A stretch of DNA of 64,000 nt. Origin: Bacillota bacterium (GTDB lineage Bacteria; Bacillota; Bacilli; Paenibacillales; NBRC-103111). Made by a program: the position numbers and the translations under genes. The notes under the pieces were generated by a model that did not search any database, was not told where the DNA came from, and saw only the letters and a program-made list of their open reading frames with translations. Each line of letters opens with the position of its first letter. Positions within the stretch are counted from its first letter, which is position 1. The stretch spans positions 1-64,000 of the forward strand of contig JAEWIS010000033.1 of the NCBI GenBank assembly GCA_023386955.1, in the 5' to 3' direction. Of the stretch, positions 23,801-31,177 are shown piece by piece.

Positions 23801-24200
23801 TGGATACTGCACCTTCCAAAGATGTGCCATACACAGTATCTACAACGCTAATTGACGTAGAACCAATGGAGGCAATATAAAGCTTCCCATCATCGCCTAG
23901 CACCATATCCGATGGGTTGGATGATACGGTTCTTTCCTTATCTATTTTCATCGTAGACGTATTAATATAAATCAGACGGTTGGAACTGCTGAGCAATGCA
24001 TAAATGTATTCTCCATTTTCACTTGGAACCCAATTTGTTATCTTTTCGCTCAAATTAAGCACTGAGTTAGGTGCATCCGAATCTACCTCTCGATTTTCTG
24101 ATGCTTGGGCTTTCTCCGTAATAGCAGTCCAAGGCATAATAACAAAAGCAAGTAAAATAAATAACCATTTTGGTCCAAAAGCTTTAGTAAAAAGGCGCAA
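20898..24200 (-). CDS. Secreted surface protein: beta-propeller-like N-terminus, Gly-rich linker, three SLH domains
   Basis: This 1100-residue exported protein starts at TTG 24200, 7 bases behind AGGAGGG. A signal peptide (basic start, hydrophobic WLFILLAFVIMPW, cleavage near AQA-SEN) is clear. Residues ~40-340 carry repeated YVTN/SMP30-type propeller strands (for example DMVLGDDGKLYIASIGSTSISVVDT). A Gly-only linker lies near 660-685. The last ~185 residues are three S-layer-homology domains, with motifs VTRAEFAAMLIRGLAL, FTDVNSADWYKDAVNTA and TTRGETALLLDRLL. SLH domains bind pyruvylated secondary wall polysaccharide, so the protein is cell-wall anchored. Its function is unknown; a sensor, adhesin or scaffold role is possible. 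It stands alone, with its own promoter, a leader hairpin and a terminator. Confidence 0.9.
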   Translation of the reverse strand: MRLFTKAFGPKWLFILLAFVIMPWTAITEKAQASENREVDSDAPNSVLNLSEKITNWVPSENGEYIYALLSSSNRLIYINTSTMKIDKERTVSSNPSDMVLGDDGKLYIASIGSTSISVVDTVYGTSLEGAVSNIEIGRLSSKIAVTPNSIFFTTNELNTLGQWDKLGVFDLKTRQVTILGEYFHTNSYSYYSPDLEINTDKGLVYIGQYSNPGISSVSTSTYEVVSRYNESSSYSYGSRVVLDGDNLYVSGKRFNANNLSQIMGSYNAAIVYAKDELVFSTKAVYDRDTYQKIMDLPVPISQAYIKADGSIYIYEYNPQADFDNLPLYRVRKFNTFNELYMYKDALKPGKASFMDVDSRTDNVAGSIFFAPALDESLLTHYSVVALADDGSYRFDLGTVNKSAAKINGKYYVNVTNKSLTDSILNGTSARLKIAVYSRTNFTGSVVFSQQPSLSPLWDYPNYQVSNIQLNDQEAETSKLKGSLTWGAAGKQYPGDRYEVYYTDRYLPIGSPIYSIDATKSSYTFDIPSAIGIPANASSLAIVMKSASGDYAPEAVYIGIPKKISRAPLASEIDVKNYAAGKNDSVTISNLLEKDVVNVYDYNGNLLGQGQVKDGETKTTISITQLDPEVRLIYVTVTSVGKVESLETGKLYGADGSAATGGGAGGGGGGGGAGGGGGGFGGGGMPTEDYKSNTVNTNGIVRVHGNFDQGQLKKIAEKQLSTANHKIIVEMKSTGASGYQIQFQAQELKDILSLKDNAEISLKTTDGTVQFPVHVLQEAFKSSGNNGNIDLKISIDQLSKEDKTKVSQALAKVGGTLVENGLDFKLSLVKGDQIVRTIDKLPVYIGHTLVLPKSFKLKDNETISGASWDPITNKLIPVPMTLVLGSANEPASAILWKNENSAFVLYTSKKTFIDVKADYFASKSIESLAASLVLEGFEDETFRADANVTRAEFAAMLIRGLALSLPEDTIKSFTDVNSADWYKDAVNTAVHAGLISGYEDDTFHPNQPITHQEAIKMLGNALSLISSLHQVPISEQQAQLDSLNGTVIVDDWAIEAAAMLIKQNILVRNDGFEFEKDRATTRGETALLLDRLLKKAMWPK

Positions 24201-24312
24201 TCCGTATCCCTCCTATAATGGCTAACAATACCAATAATAATGGATTATTAACTTCTATTCCACACTTTTCTTGGGATTACCTTTCCATAATGAAGGTCAA
24301 AATCCCGCAAAA

Positions 24313-24376
24313 AAAGAATTGCCCATCCGCTCCATTCAGCAGATGTACAATTCTTTAGCGGTTTGGTAAAATTATA
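24313..24376 (-). promoter_or_regulatory. Extended -10 promoter with an immediate leader hairpin upstream of the SLH gene
   Basis: On the minus strand TGGTATAAT (TATAAT at 24371-24376) forms an extended -10. Directly downstream, AAAGAATTG (24348-24356) pairs with CAATTCTTT (24313-24321), followed by further Ts. This is a terminator-like hairpin within the first ~60 bases of the transcript and ~110 bases before the start codon, so it may act as an attenuator. Confidence 0.5.
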
Positions 24377-24741
24377 CCAAGATTCTAGTACAGTTCGTTT
24401 CGCCCAAAAGCGTTACTTCTGACAGACCAATGAAGAAGGATTTTATTTTTTTGCGGTTTTTTTGTCTTTTTTTGTGTTTGTGCAATCCCGCATTTCACAT
24501 TAGTCGTCAAAAATCCCTATTGGTCTTAGGGATTGAACAAAATACAGCCAGGATTGGCAGATGACGGAGTAGGCCTGCCGTCGCAGGAGACAGGCCTCTG
24601 GAAGATTGGATGGCCAGGCATAGGCAGGGAGCAGATGAAAGGCCGGGTGCTGCTCCTGCACGGCTCCATGGATCTCCACAACTAGCCCCGGATCAGATAT
24701 ACATATTTCTATTTCCATACCCATGCGGGAGGTGCCGGACA
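24377..24741. other. Gene-free gap with T-rich tract and small hairpins
   Basis: Between the SLH promoter and the response regulator I see no gene. 24440-24480 is a run of T-rich blocks on the plus strand. AATCCCTA...TAGGGATT (about 24510-24533) and an AGGCCTG...CAGGCCT pair (about 24570-24598) can form hairpins. The promoter for the regulator is not obvious. Confidence 0.5.
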
Positions 24742-25380
24742 ATGGACGCAATCGTCAAAGCACTGGTCGTTGACGACCATCCCCTGCTTGCTCATGCTAC
24801 ACGGGACATGCTGCACAAAACAGGGGAAATTGACGTAGTAAGTGTTGTAGGAACAGGAACGGACTGCCTGGAACAGGTCCGGGTGCATGAGCCCGGGCTG
24901 ATCTTCCTGGATTACCAGCTGCCGGATACCACCGGAACAGAGCTGACCAAGATCATCAAGGCCGAATATCCGCACATTCATATCATTATTTTCACCGGTG
25001 TGGACTACATGGAATTCTACGACCAGTTGGTGGAGGCCGGGGTGAGCGGGGTACTGTCCAAGGAATCCGGCATCCGCACCATCCGGAATATGGTCTGGTG
25101 TGTGCTGGATAACCACACGATGCTGCCGATGCCCATGTACCATCAGCTGCGTCTGGGCAACCGGCATATGAACGATCCCCATTCGAAGCTCGATCAGGAG
25201 GAGCTGAACATCATGAATATGCTCCTCAAAGGTGCCACCTACGATCAGATTGCCGACAACATCCATATGAGCCGGCGCACCGTGGACAACTATATGAAAC
25301 GGATTTTCGAGAAGATGGGAGTTAAGAACCGGCTGGAGGCCATTGAGGCGTTTCTGGTCAAGGGAACCAAATCCCCATGA
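24742..25380 (+). CDS. NarL/ComA-type response regulator
   Basis: This 212-residue two-domain regulator starts at ATG 24742, 7 bases after GGGAGGTG (the frame extends upstream to 24610 without support). The receiver domain has the acidic pair in VVDDHP, the phospho-acceptor Asp in LIFLDYQLPD and the switch Thr in IIFTG. The C-terminal LuxR-type helix-turn-helix reads GATYDQIADNIHMSRRTVDNYMKRIFEKMGV. It overlaps the next gene (ComQ-like) in an ATGA junction, so the two are translated together. In Bacillus, ComA is paired with ComQ/ComX/ComP, but no histidine kinase is present in this window. The kinase partner is therefore encoded elsewhere or the regulator is used differently. Confidence 0.9.
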   Translation: MDAIVKALVVDDHPLLAHATRDMLHKTGEIDVVSVVGTGTDCLEQVRVHEPGLIFLDYQLPDTTGTELTKIIKAEYPHIHIIIFTGVDYMEFYDQLVEAGVSGVLSKESGIRTIRNMVWCVLDNHTMLPMPMYHQLRLGNRHMNDPHSKLDQEELNIMNMLLKGATYDQIADNIHMSRRTVDNYMKRIFEKMGVKNRLEAIEAFLVKGTKSP

Positions 25381-26300
25381 ACCAGGAGACCGCACAGGAA
25401 ATGGCGCGTATTATCCGGTCACAGCCGTATGACGGCGAGTTCCAGGAGCTGCTGCTTTCATTCGTCTTGGAAAAAGCCAAGGAACGCGGCTCCTGGTCGG
25501 ACATTGTCCGCTGTGTACATACCTTATACTCCGGGGCCAACCCCCGGATCGACACCATTGCCGCGGCAGCGGAATTAGCTGTATTGGCTTCAGATATTAT
25601 GGACGACCTGCAGGATAACGACCAAACGGACAAGCTGTGGATGCAATGCCCCCCTGCCCATGCACTGAATGCGATCGTGGCGCTGATGATGTGCTTCACC
25701 AGTGAGCTTGGCAGGTGCGGTTTGCCGCCTGAGGCCATTGCGGATGCGGGCAGGATCATCTCCCGGTCCCTGCAGGGCCAATACCGTGACATCCGGAATA
25801 CGGCGCAAACCCCCGACGAATATCTTCAGCTGGTGCAAGAAAAATCCGGCTCTCTCTTCCAGCTGGTGGTGCATCTGGGAAGCGCCGCAGCGGACGCCGG
25901 AGGCCCGCAATGGAACCTGTTGATGGACCTGGCGGATTGTACGGGGATGATCCACCAGATTCAGAATGATCTCCGGGACATCACCCGTCTGGGCCAAAAG
26001 AACGATGTTCTCCTGAAGCGCAGAACCTTGCCGGTTCTATATTTGCTTTCCTTAACCGAGGAATGGGAGTTCCGGCACTTCCAGCAGTATTACCGCGGTG
26101 AAATGGACTGGGAGGAGTTTCTGCAGCGGACCGGTGATTACGGGACTTTTATTGACGCGTCGGGATGCCTGGAATATTCAATGGTGGTTCAGGGCCTTTG
26201 CGTAGACCGTGCGGAGGAGCTGATGGTGCAGATGGATGCGCCCCCCTCCCGGAAAGAGCAGCTCAGAGAAATCATGTACGGAGCATTCGTGCGGGAATAA
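25377..26300 (+). CDS. ComQ-like class 1 isoprenyl transferase
   Basis: This 307-residue all-helical protein has the first Asp-rich motif in LASDIMDDLQDND and a second in QIQNDLRDI. These are the Mg-diphosphate-binding motifs of the trans-prenyltransferase fold as found in ComQ. ComQ isoprenylates a tryptophan in the ComX peptide and helps release the pheromone (established for Bacillus subtilis). A true chain-elongating polyprenyl synthase is less likely because the second motif is weak and the neighbours are regulatory. The ATG overlaps the regulator stop codon. 110 bases downstream lies a small Trp-rich membrane peptide. Confidence 0.75.
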   Translation: MNQETAQEMARIIRSQPYDGEFQELLLSFVLEKAKERGSWSDIVRCVHTLYSGANPRIDTIAAAAELAVLASDIMDDLQDNDQTDKLWMQCPPAHALNAIVALMMCFTSELGRCGLPPEAIADAGRIISRSLQGQYRDIRNTAQTPDEYLQLVQEKSGSLFQLVVHLGSAAADAGGPQWNLLMDLADCTGMIHQIQNDLRDITRLGQKNDVLLKRRTLPVLYLLSLTEEWEFRHFQQYYRGEMDWEEFLQRTGDYGTFIDASGCLEYSMVVQGLCVDRAEELMVQMDAPPSRKEQLREIMYGAFVRE

Positions 26301-26410
26301 ACACTTACCCATCCTTTAATTTCGGTTTAATGGAAATTTCCGGCATAACCCGGACAGCCCCTGTCATAAGTTGATGATAGACCAGGCTGAAAAGGAGTGG
26401 AGCCAAGTTC

Positions 26411-26596
26411 ATGCAGCAATGGTGGCGTAAGATTGAACGGTGGTGGTGGCGGACCCGGTATACCATCCAGGCAGTCATGTTCCCGCTGATCTGCATTCAG
26501 TTTGTCCGGACCCTGTTGTTTCCCAATCCGGTGGATGTATTTCTCCTGTTTGCCTTATTCTTGTTTTATCTGGGCTTCTTATTTAAGGTTTATTAA
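26411..26596 (+). CDS. Trp-rich 61-residue membrane peptide
   Basis: Residues 1-14 read MQQWWRKIERWWWR, with five Trp and several basic residues. Two hydrophobic segments follow (about 17-35 and 41-58), probably a membrane hairpin. GGAG stands 8 bases before the ATG, and a strong terminator follows 2 bases after the stop, so it looks like a real last gene of the regulator-comQ unit. It does not look like a standard ComX (which is hydrophilic with one Trp near the C-terminus). It could be a membrane partner, an atypical prenylation substrate, or unrelated. Function is unknown. Confidence 0.6.
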   Translation: MQQWWRKIERWWWRTRYTIQAVMFPLICIQFVRTLLFPNPVDVFLLFALFLFYLGFLFKVY

Positions 26597-26598
26597 CA

Positions 26599-26636
26599 AA
26601 AGAGCCACCTGGCCGTTGATGGCCGGATGGCTCTTT
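26599..26636. terminator. Rho-independent terminator, probably bidirectional
   Basis: AAAGAGCCA (26599-26607) pairs with TGGCTCTTT (26628-26636), with an inner GGCC/GGCC stem. It lies between the Trp-rich peptide gene and the converging spoVID gene. Confidence 0.85.
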
Positions 26637-26658
26637 GCTTTGTGCGGGGAGGTCAGCC

Positions 26659-27771
26659 TCAGACCGGAATCAGGAGGGTTTTGCCTTCGGCAATTTCCGC
26701 ATCCTGAAGCCGGTTATACAGCTGGATTTCCTTGGGGTTCAGCCCGTAACGGGTGGCGATGTCCTCCAGAGTCTCCTCCTTCTGGACAATGCACACCTTC
26801 AATTGACGGACCCGGCGTTCTTCCTCCTGACTCCGGGAGAACAGCCTTTTCCACTCCAGCGCATCCGTACGCGGTGTTGGAGACACTTCCTCCTCCACCT
26901 GGGGCACAGCCCGGTAGTCATGCGGACTGGTATGTATCAGCGACTGCAGATGATACGATGTGTCGGTGGAGGGAGCTTTGCTGGTGAAGGCGATCTTCAC
27001 CTCTTTTTTGTCCTCCTGGGGAGCGGCTTCAGCAGGCTCCTCCATAGCAGGCAGCTGCGTGGGGACCTCGTTATATGGAACGTTCTCCACTGCGCCTGGC
27101 ATCCATTCGGGAGTCTCCACATTTTCGGACGGGTCAAAATAAACCTCTGCCTCTTCGTTATCCTCTACGGCAGCTTCTGCCGCCGGCTCCGCCACAGGCT
27201 CTTCCGCACGGTGCTCCTCTACCTTCCGCTGCTGGAAGGGGGTCCATGCATAAGCCGGCATCTGCACAATTTCCTCCTCCGCATACACCAAGGCCGGCTC
27301 TGCAGCGGCAGGCGGGGCAAGCTCAGGCAGCTCGGGAGCGCTGTGCCGGGGGACCTCGTGGACGAAGATGGTCTCTTCCTCCTCATCCCATGCCGAATCG
27401 GGAAGAGACAGCATTTCAATGCCCTGGAGGGTAAGCACCCCTGTCACATTCAGACTGCGCGGTGATAAGATGTCCACATCGAAGTTATCGATGTTCACGG
27501 ATACTTGGCTGACATCCTGGATCCGGTTCAGCGGCAGCGTAATTTCCACAGGGATGAGATGCTCCAGCGTCCGCCGCGCCTCCCCCTCTGTTCCTTCATA
27601 GAGTCCCGTCAGATACAAATGCCCCTTAAGGAGGGCTTGCTCCTCCTCCGTATACACCTGTATATGGGGTACCAGCTCCACCTCGTCCAATTCTTTGACT
27701 GCTGCGGTGTCCTCGGATAGATGCACACGTTCATAGATATCAAATCTGAGTCCGGATTGCTGCTCTGCCAC
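26659..27771 (-). CDS. spoVID: Stage VI sporulation protein D (SpoVID-like) with C-terminal LysM
   Basis: This 370-residue protein has an N-terminal domain of the SpoVID/spore-coat type (SGLRFDIYERVHLSEDTAAV...VELVPHIQVYTEEEQ), a long Glu/Pro/Ala-rich acidic middle, and a C-terminal LysM domain (CIVQKEETLEDIATRYGLNPKEIQLYN). SpoVID drives encasement of the forespore by coat proteins through SpoIVA and SafA (known). The start is GTG 27771, 8 bases behind GGGAGG. The longer frame to 27861 lacks a site and the family starts near this Val. In Bacillus spoVID lies next to hemL. Here the MORN, glycosidase and AraC genes intervene. Confidence 0.85.
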   Translation of the reverse strand: MAEQQSGLRFDIYERVHLSEDTAAVKELDEVELVPHIQVYTEEEQALLKGHLYLTGLYEGTEGEARRTLEHLIPVEITLPLNRIQDVSQVSVNIDNFDVDILSPRSLNVTGVLTLQGIEMLSLPDSAWDEEEETIFVHEVPRHSAPELPELAPPAAAEPALVYAEEEIVQMPAYAWTPFQQRKVEEHRAEEPVAEPAAEAAVEDNEEAEVYFDPSENVETPEWMPGAVENVPYNEVPTQLPAMEEPAEAAPQEDKKEVKIAFTSKAPSTDTSYHLQSLIHTSPHDYRAVPQVEEEVSPTPRTDALEWKRLFSRSQEEERRVRQLKVCIVQKEETLEDIATRYGLNPKEIQLYNRLQDAEIAEGKTLLIPV

Positions 27772-27871
27772 AGTTATATCCTCCCTTCTTGAATACCAGG
27801 AATGCTTGTTCAAAACAAGCCCTCTCTTCAATATATGGGAGGATTCCGCCCGCCATGCCATCTTTTTCGCG

Positions 27872-28762
27872 TCAGGGAGCAGTCCCTGCCAGCAGCTTGC
27901 TCCACAGCAACGCCATATCCTCGGGCATAGCCACCTCTAACAGCATGGGCTCCCCTGACCACGGATGGGCAAATTCCAGCTTGTAGCCGTGAAGCGCCTG
28001 CCTCGAGAAAAGCTTCACCGAACCCCCGTACATTGCGTCCCCTACCAAAGGGGCTCCGGCAAACTGCAGATGCACCCGGATCTGGTGGGTCCGTCCCGTT
28101 TCCAGCTCCAGCTCCACCAATACAGCCTCCTTGGCCTGCTCCACGATACGGTACCGGGTGCGGGCAGGCGCGCCGCTAGTGGACACCCGCCTCCGTTGGG
28201 AATGATGACGGTCCTTGCCGATGGGCTGGTCAATGATCCCCGCAGGCGGCGTGAGCCGTCCTTGAGCAATCGCCTGGTAGGTCCGGCGGATAGCCTTCTC
28301 ACGCATGGCGTGATCCAGCACCTGCTGGGCAAAGTCATTCTTGGCGTACAGCACCAGACCCGTGGTATCGTTGTCCAGCCGGTGGATATGCCGGAGCTTG
28401 CAAAATTGCCCGGTGGTTTCATAATAATAGGCCACGGCATGGTCCAGGGTCCCTCCCTGCCCCGGCTGGGACGGATGCACAGGCATTCCCGCAGGCTTCA
28501 TAGCCACCAGGCAAAAATCGTCCTCATGGACAATTTGCACATCCGTATATTCACCCTCGAGCTGCGCCGTTTCCCTTGGAAACAGCCGGAGCCGGAGCTT
28601 TCCCGCCTGCCGCTCCATTCCACCGTCCCGCTCCAGCTTCTGCAGGAATGCAGCAGGAATACCGGAGGCGGCCGAAAGGTTTGCCAGCTGCTCTTCATGG
28701 GAGAGCTCCGTACGGCCTGACTGCAGCTCCAGCCATTCCCCTTTGCGCCGATAATCTGTCAT
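27872..28762 (-). CDS. RluA-family pseudouridine synthase
   Basis: This 296-residue protein carries the catalytic block HRLDNDTTGLVLYAKN, with Asp as nucleophile. VGDAMYGG and GRTHQIRVHLQFAG are also highly typical of the RluA/RluC/RluD family, which isomerises uridine to pseudouridine in rRNA or tRNA. The N-terminal ~70 residues form a divergent S4-like region. The start is ATG 28762 with GAAGGTG 6 bases upstream (the frame begins at GTG 28771). It lies head to head with the MORN gene. The exact RNA target cannot be assigned. Confidence 0.93.
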   Translation of the reverse strand: MTDYRRKGEWLELQSGRTELSHEEQLANLSAASGIPAAFLQKLERDGGMERQAGKLRLRLFPRETAQLEGEYTDVQIVHEDDFCLVAMKPAGMPVHPSQPGQGGTLDHAVAYYYETTGQFCKLRHIHRLDNDTTGLVLYAKNDFAQQVLDHAMREKAIRRTYQAIAQGRLTPPAGIIDQPIGKDRHHSQRRRVSTSGAPARTRYRIVEQAKEAVLVELELETGRTHQIRVHLQFAGAPLVGDAMYGGSVKLFSRQALHGYKLEFAHPWSGEPMLLEVAMPEDMALLWSKLLAGTAP

Positions 28763-28846
28763 TTCGTTCACCTTCTATATGGGACATGCCCATATTTTAC
28801 GCCAACAGAATTCTGGCGTCCATGTCTTATCGGGGCGCAGGTTCCA

Positions 28847-28855
28847 TGATATAAT
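28847..28855 (+). promoter_or_regulatory. Extended -10 promoter of the MORN gene
   Basis: TGATATAAT (TG-N-TATAAT) stands about 70 bases before the preferred ATG at 28923. Confidence 0.6.
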
Positions 28856-28922
28856 CCACCTAGGAGTAAAGTCTGATAGACTTATGAGACTTACTGCCTA
28901 CCAGCTAAAGGAGCGAAAAGTG

Positions 28923-31046
28923 ATGCCGAAACGATCGAAATCCGTGGCGCTGGCCCTCGGGATTATCATGTTCATGATGCCTGCCGGTCCCTGGACCCAA
29001 ACCGCCCTGGCCGAAGCTTCCCCCAGTGTTGTAGTGGACGGCTCCATATCGACATGGGGCAAGGAAACCATCATGCGCGACGGAATCTATTATTTGCCCA
29101 TGCGGAGCTTTTTTGAACAGCAGGATTATAGAGTATCTTGGAATTCCTCCGCGGGCCGAATTATTGTGGAAAAACAGGGTCTTCACCGGCTGGAGCTGAC
29201 AGCGGGAGATCCGTACATCGTTCTGGACGGCCAAAGCTTCCGGATCGATCCGCCTCCCGTATTGATCGACGGCAGCGTATACATAGCAATGGAAGGCTAC
29301 AGCATCCCGGAGCTAATGGGCTACGGGATTGAAACCAACCGCTACCGGGGCAAGCTTTACCTTTCCACCTCCCTGTGGGATCAGATCAGGACCGCCTTAA
29401 ACACCGGAAGCTACAGGCTGGAGGGGGTATATGGCGGCGTTTCCGGCGCAAACCGGGATGCCAAGCTCTATCTGGGAGACGAGCTGGTTTATGAAGGCCA
29501 GTGGTCCGGTGGCGGAATGAACGGTGCGGGCATTCTTTACCGTAACGGGAAGGTCATCTACAAGGGCGGCTTATCGAACAATTTGCCTGACGGCCCCGGT
29601 ACCTTTTATGACATCGGAAACGAACGGTATGAAGGGCTGTTTAAGCACGGGCGGCCCAATGGCAAAGGAAAGCTGTATACAGGCGATACGCTTTTTTATG
29701 AAGGGGATTGGAAAGAAGGCCGGATGTCCGGCAACGGCAAGCTGTACGGCGCGGAAGGGAAAGCCCTCTTCGAAGGAACCTTTGACGGCGGGCTCCGTTA
29801 CGGCTACGGGGTGTTGTTTGATAAGGACGGCAAGAAGGTGTATGAAGGCAACTGGGTCAAGGACCAGCGCTACGGCTACGGCAAATCCTTCAGTCAGGAT
29901 GGAAAGGTGCTGTATGCGGGCAATTGGCTGGAGGACCACGAAAACGGGAAAGGTCAACTCCGCCGCTTCGGCAAGATTAAGCTGTACCAGCTTGACGGCG
30001 TAACCGCTATTTCTGAGGAGGAGGTGGAGGTCGCTTATGTATCCGATGTGGAATACCGGAACGGCATTCTGTTTAAGCAAACGGAATCCGATCTGGTGTA
30101 CCGCGGCGAATTTAATGAGGCGGGTGAGCTCCACGGCGAAGGGGAAGCAGGACGGATAGTGGGAACTGTTTCGTCCAGTGCCGGAGTGTTGAATAAATGG
30201 GAGCCGCTGTACAAAGGGCAATTCAAGAACGGACAGATGACGGGCACCGGAGCCTTGTACACCGGCAATGGGACGAAGGAATACGACGGGCAGTTAAGCG
30301 GCGGTGTCCGGGACGGCAACGGCTTATCCTTTATGGCTAACGGACAAATGCAATATTACGGTCCGTGGGTGAACGGCATCAGGAGCGGCAAGGGCTGGGT
30401 TTATGGCTATGGCACGCCTGACTCTTCCGTAGCCAACACCAGCTTTACCCTGACGGAAGCGGAATTCAGCCAGGGCTCGCAGATTTCCTCCGGCAATGTA
30501 TATCAGGTCTATACGGATGTGAAAAACGGCGTAGGCAAAAGCAAAGGCACCCAATATTGGCTTTATGACGCGGACAAAAAGGAAGACCTGACTGTTTTTA
30601 GCTCGTACGGAAACAAGGGACGGCTGGTCTATGAAGGGGATATGCAAAACGGGCTGCGCCATGGCTATGGAGAGGAAAAGCTCACCAACGGCACGTATAA
30701 AGGAAATTTCGCCTATAACAAATGGCATGGCAGCGGTGTGCTGGAGACGGTAAACGACTATGTTCACGTCAAATATGAAGGGATCTTCGAGAACGGGCGC
30801 AAAACGGGCAGCGGAAAGCTCTACGTTAATAAGATTCTTGTGTACGAAGGCCAATTCCTGAATGATGACCGTTCCGGATACGGCATCAGCTATTACGACA
30901 ACGGCAAAAAGGAATACGAGGGCAGCTTCGCCTACAACAACCGGCATGGCATCGGCACACTCTATGATTACCTGGGCAATGTAATTTATAAGGGAGAATT
31001 CCGCGACGGCCTGACCTTAACCCAATATAAGGAACGGTATCAGTGA
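28923..31046 (+). CDS. Secreted MORN-repeat protein with copper-amine-oxidase-N-like domain
   Basis: This 707-residue protein starts at ATG 28923, behind AAAGGAG. It has a signal peptide (KRSKSVALALGIIMFMMPAG, cleavage near ALA-EAS). A ~120-residue domain of the copper amine oxidase N-terminal type follows (GIYYLPMRSFFEQQDYRVSW...VLIDGSVYIAMEGYSI), common in Paenibacillus surface proteins. The rest is a long series of MORN-type repeats (YEGQW..GxxNGxGxLY), around fifteen to twenty copies, some expanded by insertions (about residues 345-400 and 500-560). MORN arrays form elongated beta hairpin stacks that often bind lipids or proteins. The function here is unknown, with an extracellular or wall location inferred. 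Confidence 0.88.
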   Translation: MPKRSKSVALALGIIMFMMPAGPWTQTALAEASPSVVVDGSISTWGKETIMRDGIYYLPMRSFFEQQDYRVSWNSSAGRIIVEKQGLHRLELTAGDPYIVLDGQSFRIDPPPVLIDGSVYIAMEGYSIPELMGYGIETNRYRGKLYLSTSLWDQIRTALNTGSYRLEGVYGGVSGANRDAKLYLGDELVYEGQWSGGGMNGAGILYRNGKVIYKGGLSNNLPDGPGTFYDIGNERYEGLFKHGRPNGKGKLYTGDTLFYEGDWKEGRMSGNGKLYGAEGKALFEGTFDGGLRYGYGVLFDKDGKKVYEGNWVKDQRYGYGKSFSQDGKVLYAGNWLEDHENGKGQLRRFGKIKLYQLDGVTAISEEEVEVAYVSDVEYRNGILFKQTESDLVYRGEFNEAGELHGEGEAGRIVGTVSSSAGVLNKWEPLYKGQFKNGQMTGTGALYTGNGTKEYDGQLSGGVRDGNGLSFMANGQMQYYGPWVNGIRSGKGWVYGYGTPDSSVANTSFTLTEAEFSQGSQISSGNVYQVYTDVKNGVGKSKGTQYWLYDADKKEDLTVFSSYGNKGRLVYEGDMQNGLRHGYGEEKLTNGTYKGNFAYNKWHGSGVLETVNDYVHVKYEGIFENGRKTGSGKLYVNKILVYEGQFLNDDRSGYGISYYDNGKKEYEGSFAYNNRHGIGTLYDYLGNVIYKGEFRDGLTLTQYKERYQ

Positions 31047-31177
31047 CAAAGCCATGAAAAACGTAAGTTTCCTGGAGTCCGGAGGAATCCCAGGAAGCGG
31101 CATCCTATTATCATCCCGTTCGATTTATGCTAAAATGATAGAGTTATGTTAACTTACTAGAACGGGAGAGACATCCT

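Noticed and set aside
26411..26596. Calling the Trp-rich peptide ComX
   Set aside because: ComX is hydrophilic with a single Trp near its C-terminus. This peptide is a membrane hairpin with Trp at the N-terminus, so only the context is ComX-like.
26502..27465. Plus-strand frames of 161 and 276 codons over spoVID
   Set aside because: They are shadows of spoVID and of the terminator region. The minus frame has SpoVID and LysM motifs.
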